Positions 36,074 through 45,997 of a stretch of 64,000 nucleotides of DNA are shown piece after piece. The notes beneath the pieces are model-generated. The model saw only the letters and a program-made list of their open reading frames with translations, was not told the origin of the DNA and searched no databases. Both the position numbers and the translations under genes were made by a program. The stretch covers positions 62,001 through 126,000 of the forward strand of contig NZ_SMGI01000002.1 in assembly GCF_004346845.1 (NCBI RefSeq). The letters run 5' to 3'. The stretch's first letter is position 1, and the number at the start of each line of letters is the position of its first letter. This DNA is from Winogradskyella wandonensis (GTDB lineage Bacteria; Bacteroidota; Bacteroidia; Flavobacteriales; Flavobacteriaceae).

Positions 36074-37346
36074 AGAAAACCAAAGACGTTTTAGTTTCGA
36101 TTGGGTAATTATTATTATTTATCTGCTATTAATTGGATTTGGATATCTAAACATCATGTCTGCTTCACATGAAGGTGAAATCACCAATTATCTAGATATG
36201 AGCGAATCTTATGGAAAGCAACTTGTTTTCATGGGACTCTCTGTAGTTTTAATTGTACTTATACTATCAGTAGAAGCCAAATTTTACGAACGTTTCGCAA
36301 GTATTATATACGTCGTCGCTATTTTATCCTTACTCGGCCTTTTTGTTTTTGGAAAAGACATTAATGGCGCACGCTCGTGGTATGGGATTGGGAGCATGAC
36401 CATACAGCCAAGCGAATTTGCAAAATTTGCCACAGCTCTAGCGGTGGCAAAATACATAAGTGATATCCAAACTAACTTAAAAACTATAAGAGATCAGCTT
36501 AAAGCAGCTGCGCTAATTTTTTTACCTGCCTTACTAATTCTATTGCAAAATGACGCCGGAAGCACTTTGGTTTATGCCTCATTTTTCTTTGTTTTCTATC
36601 GCGAAGGTCTTCAGCAAATCTACATTATTATAGGATTTTCTTTACTGATTTTAGCTGTCCTAGCATTGAAATATGGACTAACAATTACAGGATTATTAGC
36701 GGCACTAATTATTTTTGGCGTTTATTTTTTAAAGCGAAAAAGAAACAATTCAATTTTTAAGCCAATATTAATTTTAATCGTTTCATTAATTTTTGCTTCG
36801 GGCGTAAAACTATTTTATAACAACATTTTAAAACCGCATCAGCAAAACCGAATTAGTTTATGGCTGCGTCTAGAAAAAGACCCTGCGAAATTAGAACGCA
36901 TGAAAAAAGCCGAAGCTTATAATCTGATTCAATCAGAGGAAGCGATAAGTGCAGGTGGATTTTGGGGTAAAGGCTTTATGCAGGGCACACGTACAACAGG
37001 GAAATTTGTTCCAGAACAAGATACGGACTACATATTTAGCACTGTTGGCGAAGAATGGGGATTTCTTGGGAGTAGTTTTGTCGTTATTTTATTCGTTTTC
37101 TTAATCATTAGGATTATTTATCTCGCTGAGAATCAGAAATCTCAATTTAGTAGAGTTTATGGCTACAGCGTGGCTTCTATCTTTTTTCTTCATTTTACTA
37201 TAAATATAGGTATGGTCATGGGACTAATTCCAACTGTAGGAATACCTCTTCCCTTTATCAGTTATGGTGGCTCCGGGTTATGGAGCTTTACTATTTTGCT
37301 ATTTATTTTTGTAAAGTTGGATAGTAATAAAATTAATGAATGGTAA
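36066..37346 (+). CDS. rodA: Peptidoglycan glycosyltransferase RodA (SEDS family)
   Basis: The 426-residue membrane protein has about ten helices with the SEDS motifs GARSWYGIGSMTIQPSEFAK, LQNDAGSTLVYA, EQDTDYIFSTVGEEWGFLG and GIPLPFISYGGSGLWS. It polymerises lipid II glycan chains with PBP2. It is the last gene of mreBCD-mrdA-rodA and runs into a bidirectional terminator. Confidence 0.96.
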   Translation: MIRENQRRFSFDWVIIIIYLLLIGFGYLNIMSASHEGEITNYLDMSESYGKQLVFMGLSVVLIVLILSVEAKFYERFASIIYVVAILSLLGLFVFGKDINGARSWYGIGSMTIQPSEFAKFATALAVAKYISDIQTNLKTIRDQLKAAALIFLPALLILLQNDAGSTLVYASFFFVFYREGLQQIYIIIGFSLLILAVLALKYGLTITGLLAALIIFGVYFLKRKRNNSIFKPILILIVSLIFASGVKLFYNNILKPHQQNRISLWLRLEKDPAKLERMKKAEAYNLIQSEEAISAGGFWGKGFMQGTRTTGKFVPEQDTDYIFSTVGEEWGFLGSSFVVILFVFLIIRIIYLAENQKSQFSRVYGYSVASIFFLHFTINIGMVMGLIPTVGIPLPFISYGGSGLWSFTILLFIFVKLDSNKINEW

Positions 37347-37350
37347 TAAA

Positions 37351-37374
37351 AAAGCAGACTTTTCAGTCTGCTTT
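37351..37374. terminator. Terminator between rodA and icd
   Basis: AAAGCAGACT (37351-37360) and AGTCTGCTTT (37365-37374) form a perfect stem with a TTTC loop. The A and T flanks suit both convergent genes. Confidence 0.8.
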
Positions 37375-37396
37375 CTTCATTTGTACTTTATTCGAT

Positions 37397-38833
37397 TTAT
37401 TGACCTTGACCTAAGCTATAGCCTCGTTTTCCATCAAACGTATATAGGTTTTCAGTCTTTATAATATCTATGTTATGTTCTAAACCTGCTTGTAATATTT
37501 CTACGATTTTTCCCTTATCTAATAGCACGTCATCTTTAGCTGCATAACGACAACGCCAGTGGTCTGTACAAAATGTTTCTTTAAAGCCATGTGGCCATAC
37601 CTTTACGCCTCTATTTGTTATCAAAACCAATTCTAAAGCATCGTTGTTTAGTTTTTGTAAAATAGCACCCAACTCGTTCGCATCTTCGCCGTGCCAATCT
37701 ACAAAAACATCTACACCTACAATCTTTTTATCTTTAGCTGGTTTACGCTGATATTTTGGCAAAACTAGAGGTGTACTTTCTTCATAAACAACCGATGGTA
37801 ATTGTTTTGGCAATTCACCAAGATTGGCTATAACAGCTTCAGCAAATTCTTTAGTTCCCACTTTTTTGGTACTCATAATGGGGTCGTAAATATCCGCCGT
37901 ATGGACACCATCTTCTATTGTACGCAACCAAGCATTATGAATCTTCTCTGCTACTTTATTCTTTCCTACGTGATTTAGCATCATTATAGACGCATTAATT
38001 AAACCTGAAGGATTAGCAATATTCTTGCCTGCAATATCTGGTGCAGAACCGTGAATAGCCTCGAACATAGCACATTCTTGACCTATATTGGCCGAACCTC
38101 CTAAACCTACTGAACCAGCAATCTGAGCGGCAATATCGGACATAACATCTCCGTAAAGATTAGGCATTACAATAACATCAAATCGTTCTGGAGAATCCGC
38201 CAATAAAGCGGCGCCGATATCTACAATCCAATGCTCTGTTTCTATTTGAGGATACTTCAATGCTACTTCGTTAAAAACTTCGTGAAACAGTCCGTCTGTC
38301 TGCTTCATAATATTGTCCTTGGTAAAACAAGTCACTTTTTTACGACCGTTTCTTATAGCGTACTCAAATGCGTAAGTAATTATTTTTTCGCAACCAGGAC
38401 GACTAATTAGTTTAAGACACTGAACAACCTCATCTGTCTGCTGATGTTCGATGCCAGCATATAAATCCTCTTCATTTTCACGAATAATCACAACATCCAT
38501 ATCAGGATGTTTGGTTTGCACAAAAGGATGCATACTTGTACATGGTCGGATATTAGAATATAAGCCTAATGTTTTACGCATAGTAACGTTTAAACTTTTG
38601 TATCCGCCACCTTGAGGTGTTGTGATTGGCGCTTTAAAAAGAATCTTATTCGTTCTAATTGTTTCCCAAGTGTCGTTAGAAATTCCTGTTGTATGACCAT
38701 TGAGATACATTTTTTCGCCCACCTGAATTTCTTCGAAAGTTATATCTGCATTTGCAGCATCGAGAATACTTAATGTGGCATCCATAATTTCTGGACCTAT
38801 ACCATCTCCTTTTGCTAATGTTACTTTTATCAT
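37397..38833 (-). CDS. icd: Isocitrate dehydrogenase (NADP-type, long Thermus-like form)
   Basis: The 478-residue enzyme converts isocitrate to 2-oxoglutarate in the TCA cycle. The isopropylmalate/isocitrate dehydrogenase core is clear: KGDGIGPEIMDATL at the start, VIIRENEEDLYAGIEH, the metal-binding MPNLYGDVMSDIAAQ and the cofactor loop FEAIHGSAPDIAGKNIANPSG. About 140 extra residues at the C-terminus (from near 340) match the long form known from Thermus and Bacteroidota. Cofactor preference is from family knowledge. It stands alone. Confidence 0.92.
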   Translation of the reverse strand: MIKVTLAKGDGIGPEIMDATLSILDAANADITFEEIQVGEKMYLNGHTTGISNDTWETIRTNKILFKAPITTPQGGGYKSLNVTMRKTLGLYSNIRPCTSMHPFVQTKHPDMDVVIIRENEEDLYAGIEHQQTDEVVQCLKLISRPGCEKIITYAFEYAIRNGRKKVTCFTKDNIMKQTDGLFHEVFNEVALKYPQIETEHWIVDIGAALLADSPERFDVIVMPNLYGDVMSDIAAQIAGSVGLGGSANIGQECAMFEAIHGSAPDIAGKNIANPSGLINASIMMLNHVGKNKVAEKIHNAWLRTIEDGVHTADIYDPIMSTKKVGTKEFAEAVIANLGELPKQLPSVVYEESTPLVLPKYQRKPAKDKKIVGVDVFVDWHGEDANELGAILQKLNNDALELVLITNRGVKVWPHGFKETFCTDHWRCRYAAKDDVLLDKGKIVEILQAGLEHNIDIIKTENLYTFDGKRGYSLGQGQ

Positions 38834-38885
38834 ATTCGTAATTTTAAGTGTTGAAAATTAATAATACCGCAAAGGTGAATAGAAT

Positions 38886-38906
38886 TTTTCATATATTTTC
38901 ATATAT
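38886..38906. repeat. Short tandem repeat upstream of icd
   Basis: TTTTCATATA occurs twice in a row about 55-70 bases upstream of the icd ATG. It may be a regulator site or chance in AT-rich DNA. Confidence 0.3.
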
Positions 38907-38942
38907 GTTTCTTATGGTAAGCATAACTAACACTTATGTATA

Positions 38943-38973
38943 ACAAAAAAACGCCACATAACTGTGACGTTTT
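38943..38973 (-). terminator. Rho-independent terminator after valS
   Basis: On the minus strand AAAACGTCACA and TGTGGCGTTTT (38963-38973 with 38948-38958) pair with one G-U around a 4-base loop and run into a T tract. Confidence 0.8.
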
Positions 38974-38997
38974 GAATATGATATTACTATTATTTAA

Positions 38998-41658
38998 TTA
39001 CTGAAGCGCTTTTAAGCTGGCACTAATCGTTTCGATTTTTGCGAGAGCATCAGCTTCTTTCTTTTTTTCTGAAGCTACAACTTGCTCGGGCGCATTGTTT
39101 ACGAAACGCTCGTTAGAAAGTTTTTTCTGTACCGATTTTAAGAAACCTTCGGTATAGTTCAACTCCTCTGTTAGTTTCTTAATTTCCTCTTCAACATTAA
39201 TTGCTCCAGCCATTGGAATAAAGTACTCATTAGACTTTACCCTAAAGGTTAATGTGCCTTCAAGAGGTTCTGTAACCGTTTCAAGATTAGAAATATTACC
39301 CATTTTTGCAATAACACTATTATAGGATGCCTCTAAACCTTCATTATTAATTACTGAAAGTTCAATAGCATCTTTAAAAGCAATATTCTTTTCTTTTCTT
39401 ATAGTTCTAATACCCGAAACTGCTTCTTTTACCAATTCAAAATCCTCGATGAGTTTTGAATCATAAGACTCTAATTCTGGATATTTTGAAATAATTAAAG
39501 CTTCTTCTGGCGTTCGCTCTGCCATATACTGCCAGATTTCTTCTGTTAAAAATGGCATAAATGGATGTAAGACTTTAAGATTATCCTCGAAAACTTGTAT
39601 AACGGCATTAAATGTTTTTGCATCTATTGGCTTACCATAAACGGGCTTAACCATTTCTAATAGCCATCCGCAAAAATCATCGTATATTAATTTATAGCTT
39701 GTCATTAACACATCGGACAAACGATATTTACTGTAATTATTTTCTGTATCGGCTAATGCTTTTTGGAATCTAGCTTTATACCAATCTATGGCAATTTTAG
39801 AAGACTCTGGCTGCTCTATATCTGCAACATCCCAGCCTTTTACCAAACGAAAAGCATTCCAAATTTTATTGGCAAATGATTTTCCTTGATTACACAACTC
39901 TTCGTCAAACATTAAGTCATTACCCGCAGCAGAACTCAACAATAAACCAACACGTACACCATCAGCGCCATAATCTTCAATAAGCTTTAATGCATCTGGA
40001 GAATTACCTAGAGATTTAGACATTTTACGACGTTGCTTATCGCGCACTAAACCTGTGAGATATACATTTTGAAAAGGACGCTGTCCTTTAAACTCATAAC
40101 CAGCAACAATCATACGTGCCACCCAAAAGAATAGAATATCTGGTCCTGTTACCAAATCGTTTGTAGGATAGTAGTAGTTTATTTCTTCGTTTTCAGGATT
40201 TCGTATGCCATCGAACACGCTAATTGGCCATAACCAAGAGCTAAACCATGTATCTAATGCATCGGCATCTTGGCGAAGGTCTTCAATTTTAAAAGACGTC
40301 TCTCCCGAAGTTTCGGAATCGCTCGAAGCGACAGATAGCTTTTCTTTAGCCAATTTAAAGGCTTCTTCTTTTGTTTCTGCAACGACGAAATCTTCTTTTC
40401 CATCACCATAATAATAGGCAGGGATTTGCTGTCCCCAACGTAATTGACGCGATATGTTCCAATCACGGATGTTTTCCATCCAATGACGATACGTGTTGTT
40501 AAAATGTTTTGGATGGAGCTTAATCTCTTCCGTCTCTAAAACTGCTTTAATAGCAGGTTCTGCCAAATCTTTCATCTTTAAAAACCATTGGTCCGACAGG
40601 CGTGGCTCTATAATGGCCTTTGTACGCTCTGAAATACCAACACGATTCGTATGGTCTTCTATCTTAACAATAGCGCCGAGCTCTTCAAGCTCTTTAACAA
40701 TTTCTTTACGCACAACAAAGCGGTCTTTACCTTCGTAATGCAAACCATAAGAATTTAAAGTAGCGTCTTCATTAAAGATATCAATAACTTCAAGATTATG
40801 CTTATCGCCTAGCATTTTATCATTCTCATCATGTGCTGGCGTAACCTTAAGACATCCTGTACCAAATTCTAAATCGACATACTCGTCTTCAATTATAGGC
40901 ACCACCCTGTTGTTGATTGGAACTATAGCTCTTTTCCCTTTTAGGTGTATGTGGCGTTGGTCGTTAGGGTTAATACATATTGCAGTATCTCCTAGTAAGG
41001 TTTCTGGTCTAGTTGTAGCGATTGTTAAAACGTCGTCCGAACCTTCAATTTTATAATTTATGTGATAGAGTTTTCCTTGCTTTTCAACATAATCAACCTC
41101 TTCATCAGACAGAGTCGTCTTTGCTTCTGGGTCCCAATTTACCATTCGATATCCGCGATAAATCAAGCCCTTGTTGTACAAATTAACAAATACCTTAATA
41201 ACCGCTTCGGACATATCATCGTCCATTGTAAATTTTGTTCTATCCCAATCACATGAGCATCCTAACTTCTTTAGCTGTTCTAAAATAACGCCTCCATATT
41301 CTTCTGTCCATTCCCAAGCATGCTTTAAGAATTCGTCTCTAGACAAATCGTTTTTATCTATGCCTTGTTCTTTTAATTTAGCGACGACTTTAGCTTCTGT
41401 TGCAATGGATGCGTGATCTGTACCTGGCACCCAGCACGCATTTTTACCTAATAATCGAGCACGACGTATTAAAACATCTTGAATGGTATTATTTAGCATA
41501 TGCCCCATGTGTAGCACTCCTGTTACGTTTGGTGGAGGTATAACGATAGTATAAGGCTCTCTTTCGTCTGGTGTTGAATGAAAATAATTGTGCTTCATCC
41601 AGTAGTCGTACCACTTACTTTCTACTTTAGAAGCGTTATATTTTGAAGGAATTTCCAT
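38998..41658 (-). CDS. valS: Valyl-tRNA synthetase
   Basis: The 886-residue class I synthetase has the HIGH motif as HMGH in [17 protein letters not shown] and KMSKS in [15 protein letters not shown]. It has an editing domain ([13 protein letters not shown]) and a C-terminal coiled coil ([20 protein letters not shown]). A stretch of about 15 residues ([14 protein letters not shown]) inside the catalytic domain is coded by DNA that looks like one of the dispersed palindromic elements. It seems to be an in-frame insertion. The gene stands alone between its own -7 box and terminator. Confidence 0.96.
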   Translation of the reverse strand: MEIPSKYNASKVESKWYDYWMKHNYFHSTPDEREPYTIVIPPPNVTGVLHMGHMLNNTIQDVLIRRARLLGKNACWVPGTDHASIATEAKVVAKLKEQGIDKNDLSRDEFLKHAWEWTEEYGGVILEQLKKLGCSCDWDRTKFTMDDDMSEAVIKVFVNLYNKGLIYRGYRMVNWDPEAKTTLSDEEVDYVEKQGKLYHINYKIEGSDDVLTIATTRPETLLGDTAICINPNDQRHIHLKGKRAIVPINNRVVPIIEDEYVDLEFGTGCLKVTPAHDENDKMLGDKHNLEVIDIFNEDATLNSYGLHYEGKDRFVVRKEIVKELEELGAIVKIEDHTNRVGISERTKAIIEPRLSDQWFLKMKDLAEPAIKAVLETEEIKLHPKHFNNTYRHWMENIRDWNISRQLRWGQQIPAYYYGDGKEDFVVAETKEEAFKLAKEKLSVASSDSETSGETSFKIEDLRQDADALDTWFSSWLWPISVFDGIRNPENEEINYYYPTNDLVTGPDILFFWVARMIVAGYEFKGQRPFQNVYLTGLVRDKQRRKMSKSLGNSPDALKLIEDYGADGVRVGLLLSSAAGNDLMFDEELCNQGKSFANKIWNAFRLVKGWDVADIEQPESSKIAIDWYKARFQKALADTENNYSKYRLSDVLMTSYKLIYDDFCGWLLEMVKPVYGKPIDAKTFNAVIQVFEDNLKVLHPFMPFLTEEIWQYMAERTPEEALIISKYPELESYDSKLIEDFELVKEAVSGIRTIRKEKNIAFKDAIELSVINNEGLEASYNSVIAKMGNISNLETVTEPLEGTLTFRVKSNEYFIPMAGAINVEEEIKKLTEELNYTEGFLKSVQKKLSNERFVNNAPEQVVASEKKKEADALAKIETISASLKALQ
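40296..40340. repeat. Palindromic repeat inside valS (family D)
   Basis: CCGAAGTTTCGG (40306-40317) is a palindrome next to CGCTCGAAGCGACA. The reverse complement shares the 12-mer TGTCGCTTCGAG with the repeat at 15442. It keeps the valS frame and encodes a Ser/Glu-rich insert. Confidence 0.5.
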
Positions 41659-41687
41659 GTTTTGGTATCGTTTTTGCTAATAACTGA

Positions 41688-41695
41688 CAAAAGTA
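41688..41695 (-). promoter_or_regulatory. Putative -7 element for valS
   Basis: On the minus strand TACTTTTG matches TAnnTTTG, 29 bases upstream of the valS ATG. Confidence 0.5.
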
Positions 41696-41782
41696 CTTAT
41701 ATTTCTTTTTTTGAAGAATAATTGTATAGATAATGTACCTAAAAAGTTTGATTATTGTTAAATAGGATGCATTACAACGGAT

Positions 41783-41790
41783 TAATTTTG
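41783..41790 (+). promoter_or_regulatory. Putative -7 element for the DUF1573 gene
   Basis: TAATTTTG followed by CA, 51 bases upstream of the ATG at 41842. Confidence 0.45.
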
Positions 41791-41841
41791 CAGAGAACGA
41801 AAAAGTACATAATTTTGATAGACTAATTTTTTAAAATTAAA

Positions 41842-42273
41842 ATGATGAAAAGAATAATTACAATTTTATTTATCGGAGTCATGAGTTTAGGCTTAACTGC
41901 TCAAGACAAGAAGGTTGCGAAAATTGAATTTAAAACAGACGTTATTGATTACGGAACTATAGAGAAAGGTGCCGACGGTGTTCGAACTTTTGAATTTACG
42001 AATACAGGGAATGCGCCTCTTATTATATCTAGTGTTAAATCTACCTGCGGTTGTACTGTACCAAAAAAACCGAAAGGACCAATTATGCCAGGCGAGAGCG
42101 GAGAAATTGAAGTTAAATACGATACTAATCGTGTAAACCCTATTAGAAAAACAATAACTGTTATATCTAATGCTGATACTCCGACAGTAGCTTTAAAAAT
42201 TAAAGGTTTAGTTATTGACCCTAGTAAAAGTAGTGTCTTAGACAAAAAAGGAAAAAGTTCAGTAGAGCAATAA
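41842..42273 (+). CDS. DUF1573 domain secreted protein
   Basis: The 143-residue protein has a signal peptide (about 1-20, ending GLTAQ) and one DUF1573 beta-sandwich of the ASH/MSP type. The hallmark VKSTCGCTVPKKPKGPIMPG lies at about 64-83, followed by ISNADTPTVALKIKGLV. The family is abundant and secreted in Bacteroidota; no enzymatic role is known. A second ATG one codon on is an equal start. A strong terminator lies 22 bases past the stop, partly inside the neighbouring convergent gene. Confidence 0.88.
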   Translation: MMKRIITILFIGVMSLGLTAQDKKVAKIEFKTDVIDYGTIEKGADGVRTFEFTNTGNAPLIISSVKSTCGCTVPKKPKGPIMPGESGEIEVKYDTNRVNPIRKTITVISNADTPTVALKIKGLVIDPSKSSVLDKKGKSSVEQ

Positions 42274-42289
42274 AAATTATAAAATTTAT

Positions 42290-43663
42290 TTAATTAGAGC
42301 CTTCAATCTGAGGGCTCTTTTTTTTGAAGACATCGTCTAATTTAAATTTAATCAACCGAGTTTTTCCACCTCTTTCTACAAGTAATCTCAGTAAAAATCC
42401 TTTTTTGTTATAAAAATATTCATTGACTTGTTGAAGTGTTAATTCACTGACATCCTTTTTATTTATTGATAAAATTATATCTCCCAATTTTACTCCAGCC
42501 AAATCTGCATTTGAATCTTTACGCAGTTCAACTACCTCGTAAGAAGGTTTTAGAACATATTTGTAAGTATCCGAAAAATCTATTCCTAAATTACCTTCTA
42601 CTTCTCGTCCATAACTATCTGTCGCAACTTGTTTCTGTCGCTGCTTAACCATCCTTACTCCTCTTTGCTCTAAAACAATACCACTATTATTGTAATAAAA
42701 TGGTAATTTAAAGTTCCCATTTTTCTTTAACCATAAAGCATTGTTGCTGTAGTCGAAAAAAACATTAAATCGCTTTAAGATATTCCCAGCGACACTGCCG
42801 TTTCTTCCTTTTATTGTTCTAGCGGTACTTAGATACAATGAATCTGGGTAAGCTACATTAACGTTTTTAAAACCAAACGTGCTTAATTCGAAAAACGGTA
42901 GTTTAGAACGTAAACCATAAACCGGGCCACTTAGTCCCTTCCCTAAAAAATCTTCAAAATATAAGGAGTCTGAAACTTTTATTTCGGATTTACTTCCTTC
43001 GAACAACCATAAAGAGTCGCCTCCACCTGTATCTATAAGAAGTTTTACAGGTATTTTTTGGTCTTCATAGGAAACAAATCCTTTAACGTAAGGCTTTCTA
43101 TTTATTAATTCTATGGATACCCTTTTCCATTTCTTTGATGCTTTAGGCTTGAAAAATCGCCTTTTATGCAATCTTATATATTTAGATTGATAATTAATTT
43201 CAACAATAAAATCCTTAAAAATATCATATCCAATTATTCCATGAACAGGTACACCTAATCGCGCCGTAAAGTTAATACTAGGATCGAAAACCATGGATAT
43301 ATCTCGATTAACAGCTATAGCTTCACCGACTTTTATTATGTTTCCTCTAGAACGTATAGCTTGAACATTACCATTTCGCCCTAAACCCCTAAGATAAGAT
43401 TGTTCAGTATTTTTTATCTGAAGCGAATCTAAATTTGCAAGATTAAAAAGAATAGGCCTACTTACTCCTGTATCTAAAACGAAGGATAGTTTTATGCCAT
43501 TTAACTCTACTGGCATAACAATAATATTGTTTATCAGCTTAAACCTGATTTTTGAACTTTTATTAGCTCTAAGATTAAAGCTATTTTGCGAATTCATAAA
43601 AAGGCAAAAACCAAATAAAACAGTTGTAATTAAAAACTTAATAGGTCTATCTGGGATATTCAT
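42290..43663 (-). CDS. Periplasmic aspartic protease-like protein with C-terminal PDZ domain
   Basis: The 457-residue protein has a signal peptide or anchor (about 9-25). It has two retropepsin/pepsin-type halves, each with a DTG motif: FVLDTGVSRPI (Asp64) and LLIDTGGGDSLWL (Asp211). A PDZ domain (about 365-445, SNADLAGVKLGDIILSINKK) follows. Two DTG sites in one chain suggest a single-chain, pepsin-like active site. The substrate is unknown. The last codons (SPQIEGSN) are encoded within the terminator hairpin of the DUF1573 gene. Confidence 0.8.
   Translation of the reverse strand: MNIPDRPIKFLITTVLFGFCLFMNSQNSFNLRANKSSKIRFKLINNIIVMPVELNGIKLSFVLDTGVSRPILFNLANLDSLQIKNTEQSYLRGLGRNGNVQAIRSRGNIIKVGEAIAVNRDISMVFDPSINFTARLGVPVHGIIGYDIFKDFIVEINYQSKYIRLHKRRFFKPKASKKWKRVSIELINRKPYVKGFVSYEDQKIPVKLLIDTGGGDSLWLFEGSKSEIKVSDSLYFEDFLGKGLSGPVYGLRSKLPFFELSTFGFKNVNVAYPDSLYLSTARTIKGRNGSVAGNILKRFNVFFDYSNNALWLKKNGNFKLPFYYNNSGIVLEQRGVRMVKQRQKQVATDSYGREVEGNLGIDFSDTYKYVLKPSYEVVELRKDSNADLAGVKLGDIILSINKKDVSELTLQQVNEYFYNKKGFLLRLLVERGGKTRLIKFKLDDVFKKKSPQIEGSN
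42296..42326 (+). terminator. Terminator of the DUF1573 gene, embedded in the protease coding end
   Basis: AGAGCCTTCA (42296-42305) and TGAGGGCTCT (42309-42318) pair over 10 positions (one G-T), followed by a run of T. It overlaps the last codons of the convergent protease gene. Confidence 0.75.
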
Positions 43664-43696
43664 TAAAATAAAAATACAATTCTACCTGTAATACCT

Positions 43697-43704
43697 TAAT
43701 TTTG
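43697..43704 (+). promoter_or_regulatory. Putative -7 element for the aminotransferase-murB operon
   Basis: TAATTTTG followed by CA, 48 bases upstream of the ATG at 43753. Confidence 0.45.
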
Positions 43705-43752
43705 CAATGATTTTTTAAACAAACTTTAAGACTTTAAAATACGTAAATAATT

Positions 43753-44943
43753 ATGCCAAGAATTTCTGAAAAAGGTCATAAAATGCCTTCGTCTCCAATA
43801 AGAAAGTTGGTGCCGTTTGCAGAACAAGCCGAGAAAGATGGAAAAACCGTTTACTATCTTAACATTGGTCAGCCAGACATAAAAACACCTCAAGTAGCTT
43901 TAGACGCTGTTAAAGTACATTCCCTGGATATTTTAGCATATACCCGTTCTGAAGGCTCTGAGAATTACAGAAAAAAGATAGCCAACTACTACAGTAAAAA
44001 CAACATCAATGTAAAGCACGACGATATTATTGTTACTACTGGCGGAAGCGAAGCCTTACTTTTTGCTTTTGGCAGTATTATGGACGAAGATGACGAAATA
44101 ATTATACCAGAGCCTTTCTACGCCAACTATAATGGGTTTTCTACGGCATCTGGCGTTAATGTTGTCCCGGTTATTTCTAAAATAGAAGATAATTTTGCCT
44201 TACCTCCTATTGAAGATTTCGAAAAATTGATATCGCCAAAAACAAAGGCAATTCTTATATGCAACCCTGGAAATCCAACAGGTTATTTATATTCAAAAGA
44301 AGAAATAAAAAAATTAGCAGATTTAGTTAAAAAGCATGATTTATTTTTAATAGCCGATGAAGTATATCGCGAGTTTGTTTATGACGGTATTTCTCATTAC
44401 TCTATTCTTCAAGAGGAAAGCTTAAAAGAACACGCCATAGTTATAGATTCCGTATCTAAACGCTATAGTATGTGTGGTGCCAGAATTGGATATTTGGTAT
44501 CAAAAAACCGAGAAGTAATTCAGACTGCCTTAAAATATGCTCAAGCTAGATTAAGTCCTCCAACCCTAGCGCAAATTGCTAGTGAAGCGGCTTTAGATAC
44601 TCCTGACTCTTACTTCATAGAAGTTATTGAAGAATACGTTGGCAGAAGAGATACACTAATTACAGAATTGGAGAAAATCGATGGCGTTAAGGTCGCTAAA
44701 CCAAATGGTGCCTTTTACTGTATTGCACAATTACCCGTAAAAAATTCTGATCATTTTGCGCAATGGCTATTAGAGCATTTTAGTTATGATAATGAGACAG
44801 TTATGGTTGCTCCTGCTGCTGGATTTTACTCTTCACCAAACGTAGGTCTAAACCAAATTAGGATTGCATACGTACTTAATGAAAACAGTTTAAAAAAAGC
44901 TGTAAATATTATTGCTGAGGCATTAAAAGTCTACAAAGATTAA
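43753..44943 (+). CDS. PLP-dependent aminotransferase, class I/II
   Basis: The 396-residue fold-type I enzyme has LNIGQPDIKTPQ near the start, CNPGNPTG, the cofactor-pairing ADEVYREFVYDG, and the PLP lysine in DSVSKRYSMCGARIGYL. C-terminal RIAY holds the carboxylate-binding Arg. It belongs to the aspartate/aromatic aminotransferase group; the amino-acid substrate cannot be fixed from sequence alone. murB starts on the base after its stop, so the two are coupled. Confidence 0.88.
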   Translation: MPRISEKGHKMPSSPIRKLVPFAEQAEKDGKTVYYLNIGQPDIKTPQVALDAVKVHSLDILAYTRSEGSENYRKKIANYYSKNNINVKHDDIIVTTGGSEALLFAFGSIMDEDDEIIIPEPFYANYNGFSTASGVNVVPVISKIEDNFALPPIEDFEKLISPKTKAILICNPGNPTGYLYSKEEIKKLADLVKKHDLFLIADEVYREFVYDGISHYSILQEESLKEHAIVIDSVSKRYSMCGARIGYLVSKNREVIQTALKYAQARLSPPTLAQIASEAALDTPDSYFIEVIEEYVGRRDTLITELEKIDGVKVAKPNGAFYCIAQLPVKNSDHFAQWLLEHFSYDNETVMVAPAAGFYSSPNVGLNQIRIAYVLNENSLKKAVNIIAEALKVYKD

Positions 44944-45957
44944 ATGACCATCGAAGAAAACGTATCATTAAAGCGCTTTAATACTTTTGGTATCGAGGCC
45001 AAAGCTCAACGTTATGCAGATATACAAACTCTAGACGACTTAAAATCTATTTTAAAACTAGAAGCATCCAAACCAATTTTTATCTTAGGAGGTGGTAGCA
45101 ATATGCTCCTAACCAAAGATATTGATGCGCTTGTTTTACATTTAAATCTTAAGGGGATTTCTGTTGTTGAAGAAAGTAATAACCACATTATCCTAGAAGC
45201 AAATGCGGGAGAAAACTGGCACGATTTCGTACTCTATTGTATCGAAAAAGGTTACGGAGGTGTTGAAAATATGTCTTTAATTCCAGGAAATATTGGCACT
45301 GCTCCTATTCAAAATATCGGTGCTTATGGTGTAGAATTTAAAGATGTTTTTGAATCTTGTAAGGTTATTGACATAAAAACACAGTCTGAAACAACTTTCT
45401 ACAAAGACCAATGTAATTTTGGTTATAGAGAATCGATATTCAAACAAGCATTAAAAGGTAAATGCATAATAACAAGCGTCCGTTTAAAACTTACCAAAAA
45501 TCACCATAACTTAAGCCTAGACTATGGTGCCATAAGGAATCAATTGCTTGAGGTAAATATTACAAATCCAACAATTAAAGATGTATCAGACGCTGTAATT
45601 GCCATTAGAAAAAGTAAGCTACCAGACCCCAAAGATATTGGCAATAGCGGAAGTTTTTTTAAAAACCCTGTAATTACCAAATCGCAATTCAAGAAACTTC
45701 AGAATAACTTTCCTAATGCCCCACATTATGTGGTTTCTGACTCAGAAATTAAAGTTCCTGCTGGTTGGCTTATCGAGACAGCTGGTTTTAAAGGAAAACG
45801 ATTCGGAAACTACGGTGTACATAATAAGCAGGCGCTTGTCCTCGTTAATTATGGAAACGCTTTAGGTAAAGACATTTACAATCTGGCACTACTTATACAA
45901 CAGACAATTTACAGACTATTTAGCATAAATATCGAAACAGAAGTAAATATTATTTAA
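44944..45957 (+). CDS. murB: UDP-N-acetylenolpyruvoylglucosamine reductase MurB
   Basis: The 337-residue flavoenzyme reduces UDP-GlcNAc-enolpyruvate to UDP-MurNAc in peptidoglycan synthesis. FAD-binding motifs are FILGGGSNMLLT and SLIPGNIGTAPIQNIGAYG. The catalytic region holds FGYRESIFK and the Ser-bearing NSGSFFKNP, and a glutamate in PAGWLIETAGFKG ends the active site. Length fits type I MurB. Its ATG directly follows the aminotransferase stop codon. Confidence 0.95.
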   Translation: MTIEENVSLKRFNTFGIEAKAQRYADIQTLDDLKSILKLEASKPIFILGGGSNMLLTKDIDALVLHLNLKGISVVEESNNHIILEANAGENWHDFVLYCIEKGYGGVENMSLIPGNIGTAPIQNIGAYGVEFKDVFESCKVIDIKTQSETTFYKDQCNFGYRESIFKQALKGKCIITSVRLKLTKNHHNLSLDYGAIRNQLLEVNITNPTIKDVSDAVIAIRKSKLPDPKDIGNSGSFFKNPVITKSQFKKLQNNFPNAPHYVVSDSEIKVPAGWLIETAGFKGKRFGNYGVHNKQALVLVNYGNALGKDIYNLALLIQQTIYRLFSINIETEVNII

Positions 45958-45997
45958 TTTTAAGCCATTGCCCTAACGCTAACTAAATTAAACAACA

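Noticed and set aside
43701..43716. Tiny ORF ATG ATT TTT TAA next to the aminotransferase -7 box considered as a leader peptide
   Set aside because: It has three codons, overlaps the expected transcription start and has no regulatory codons.
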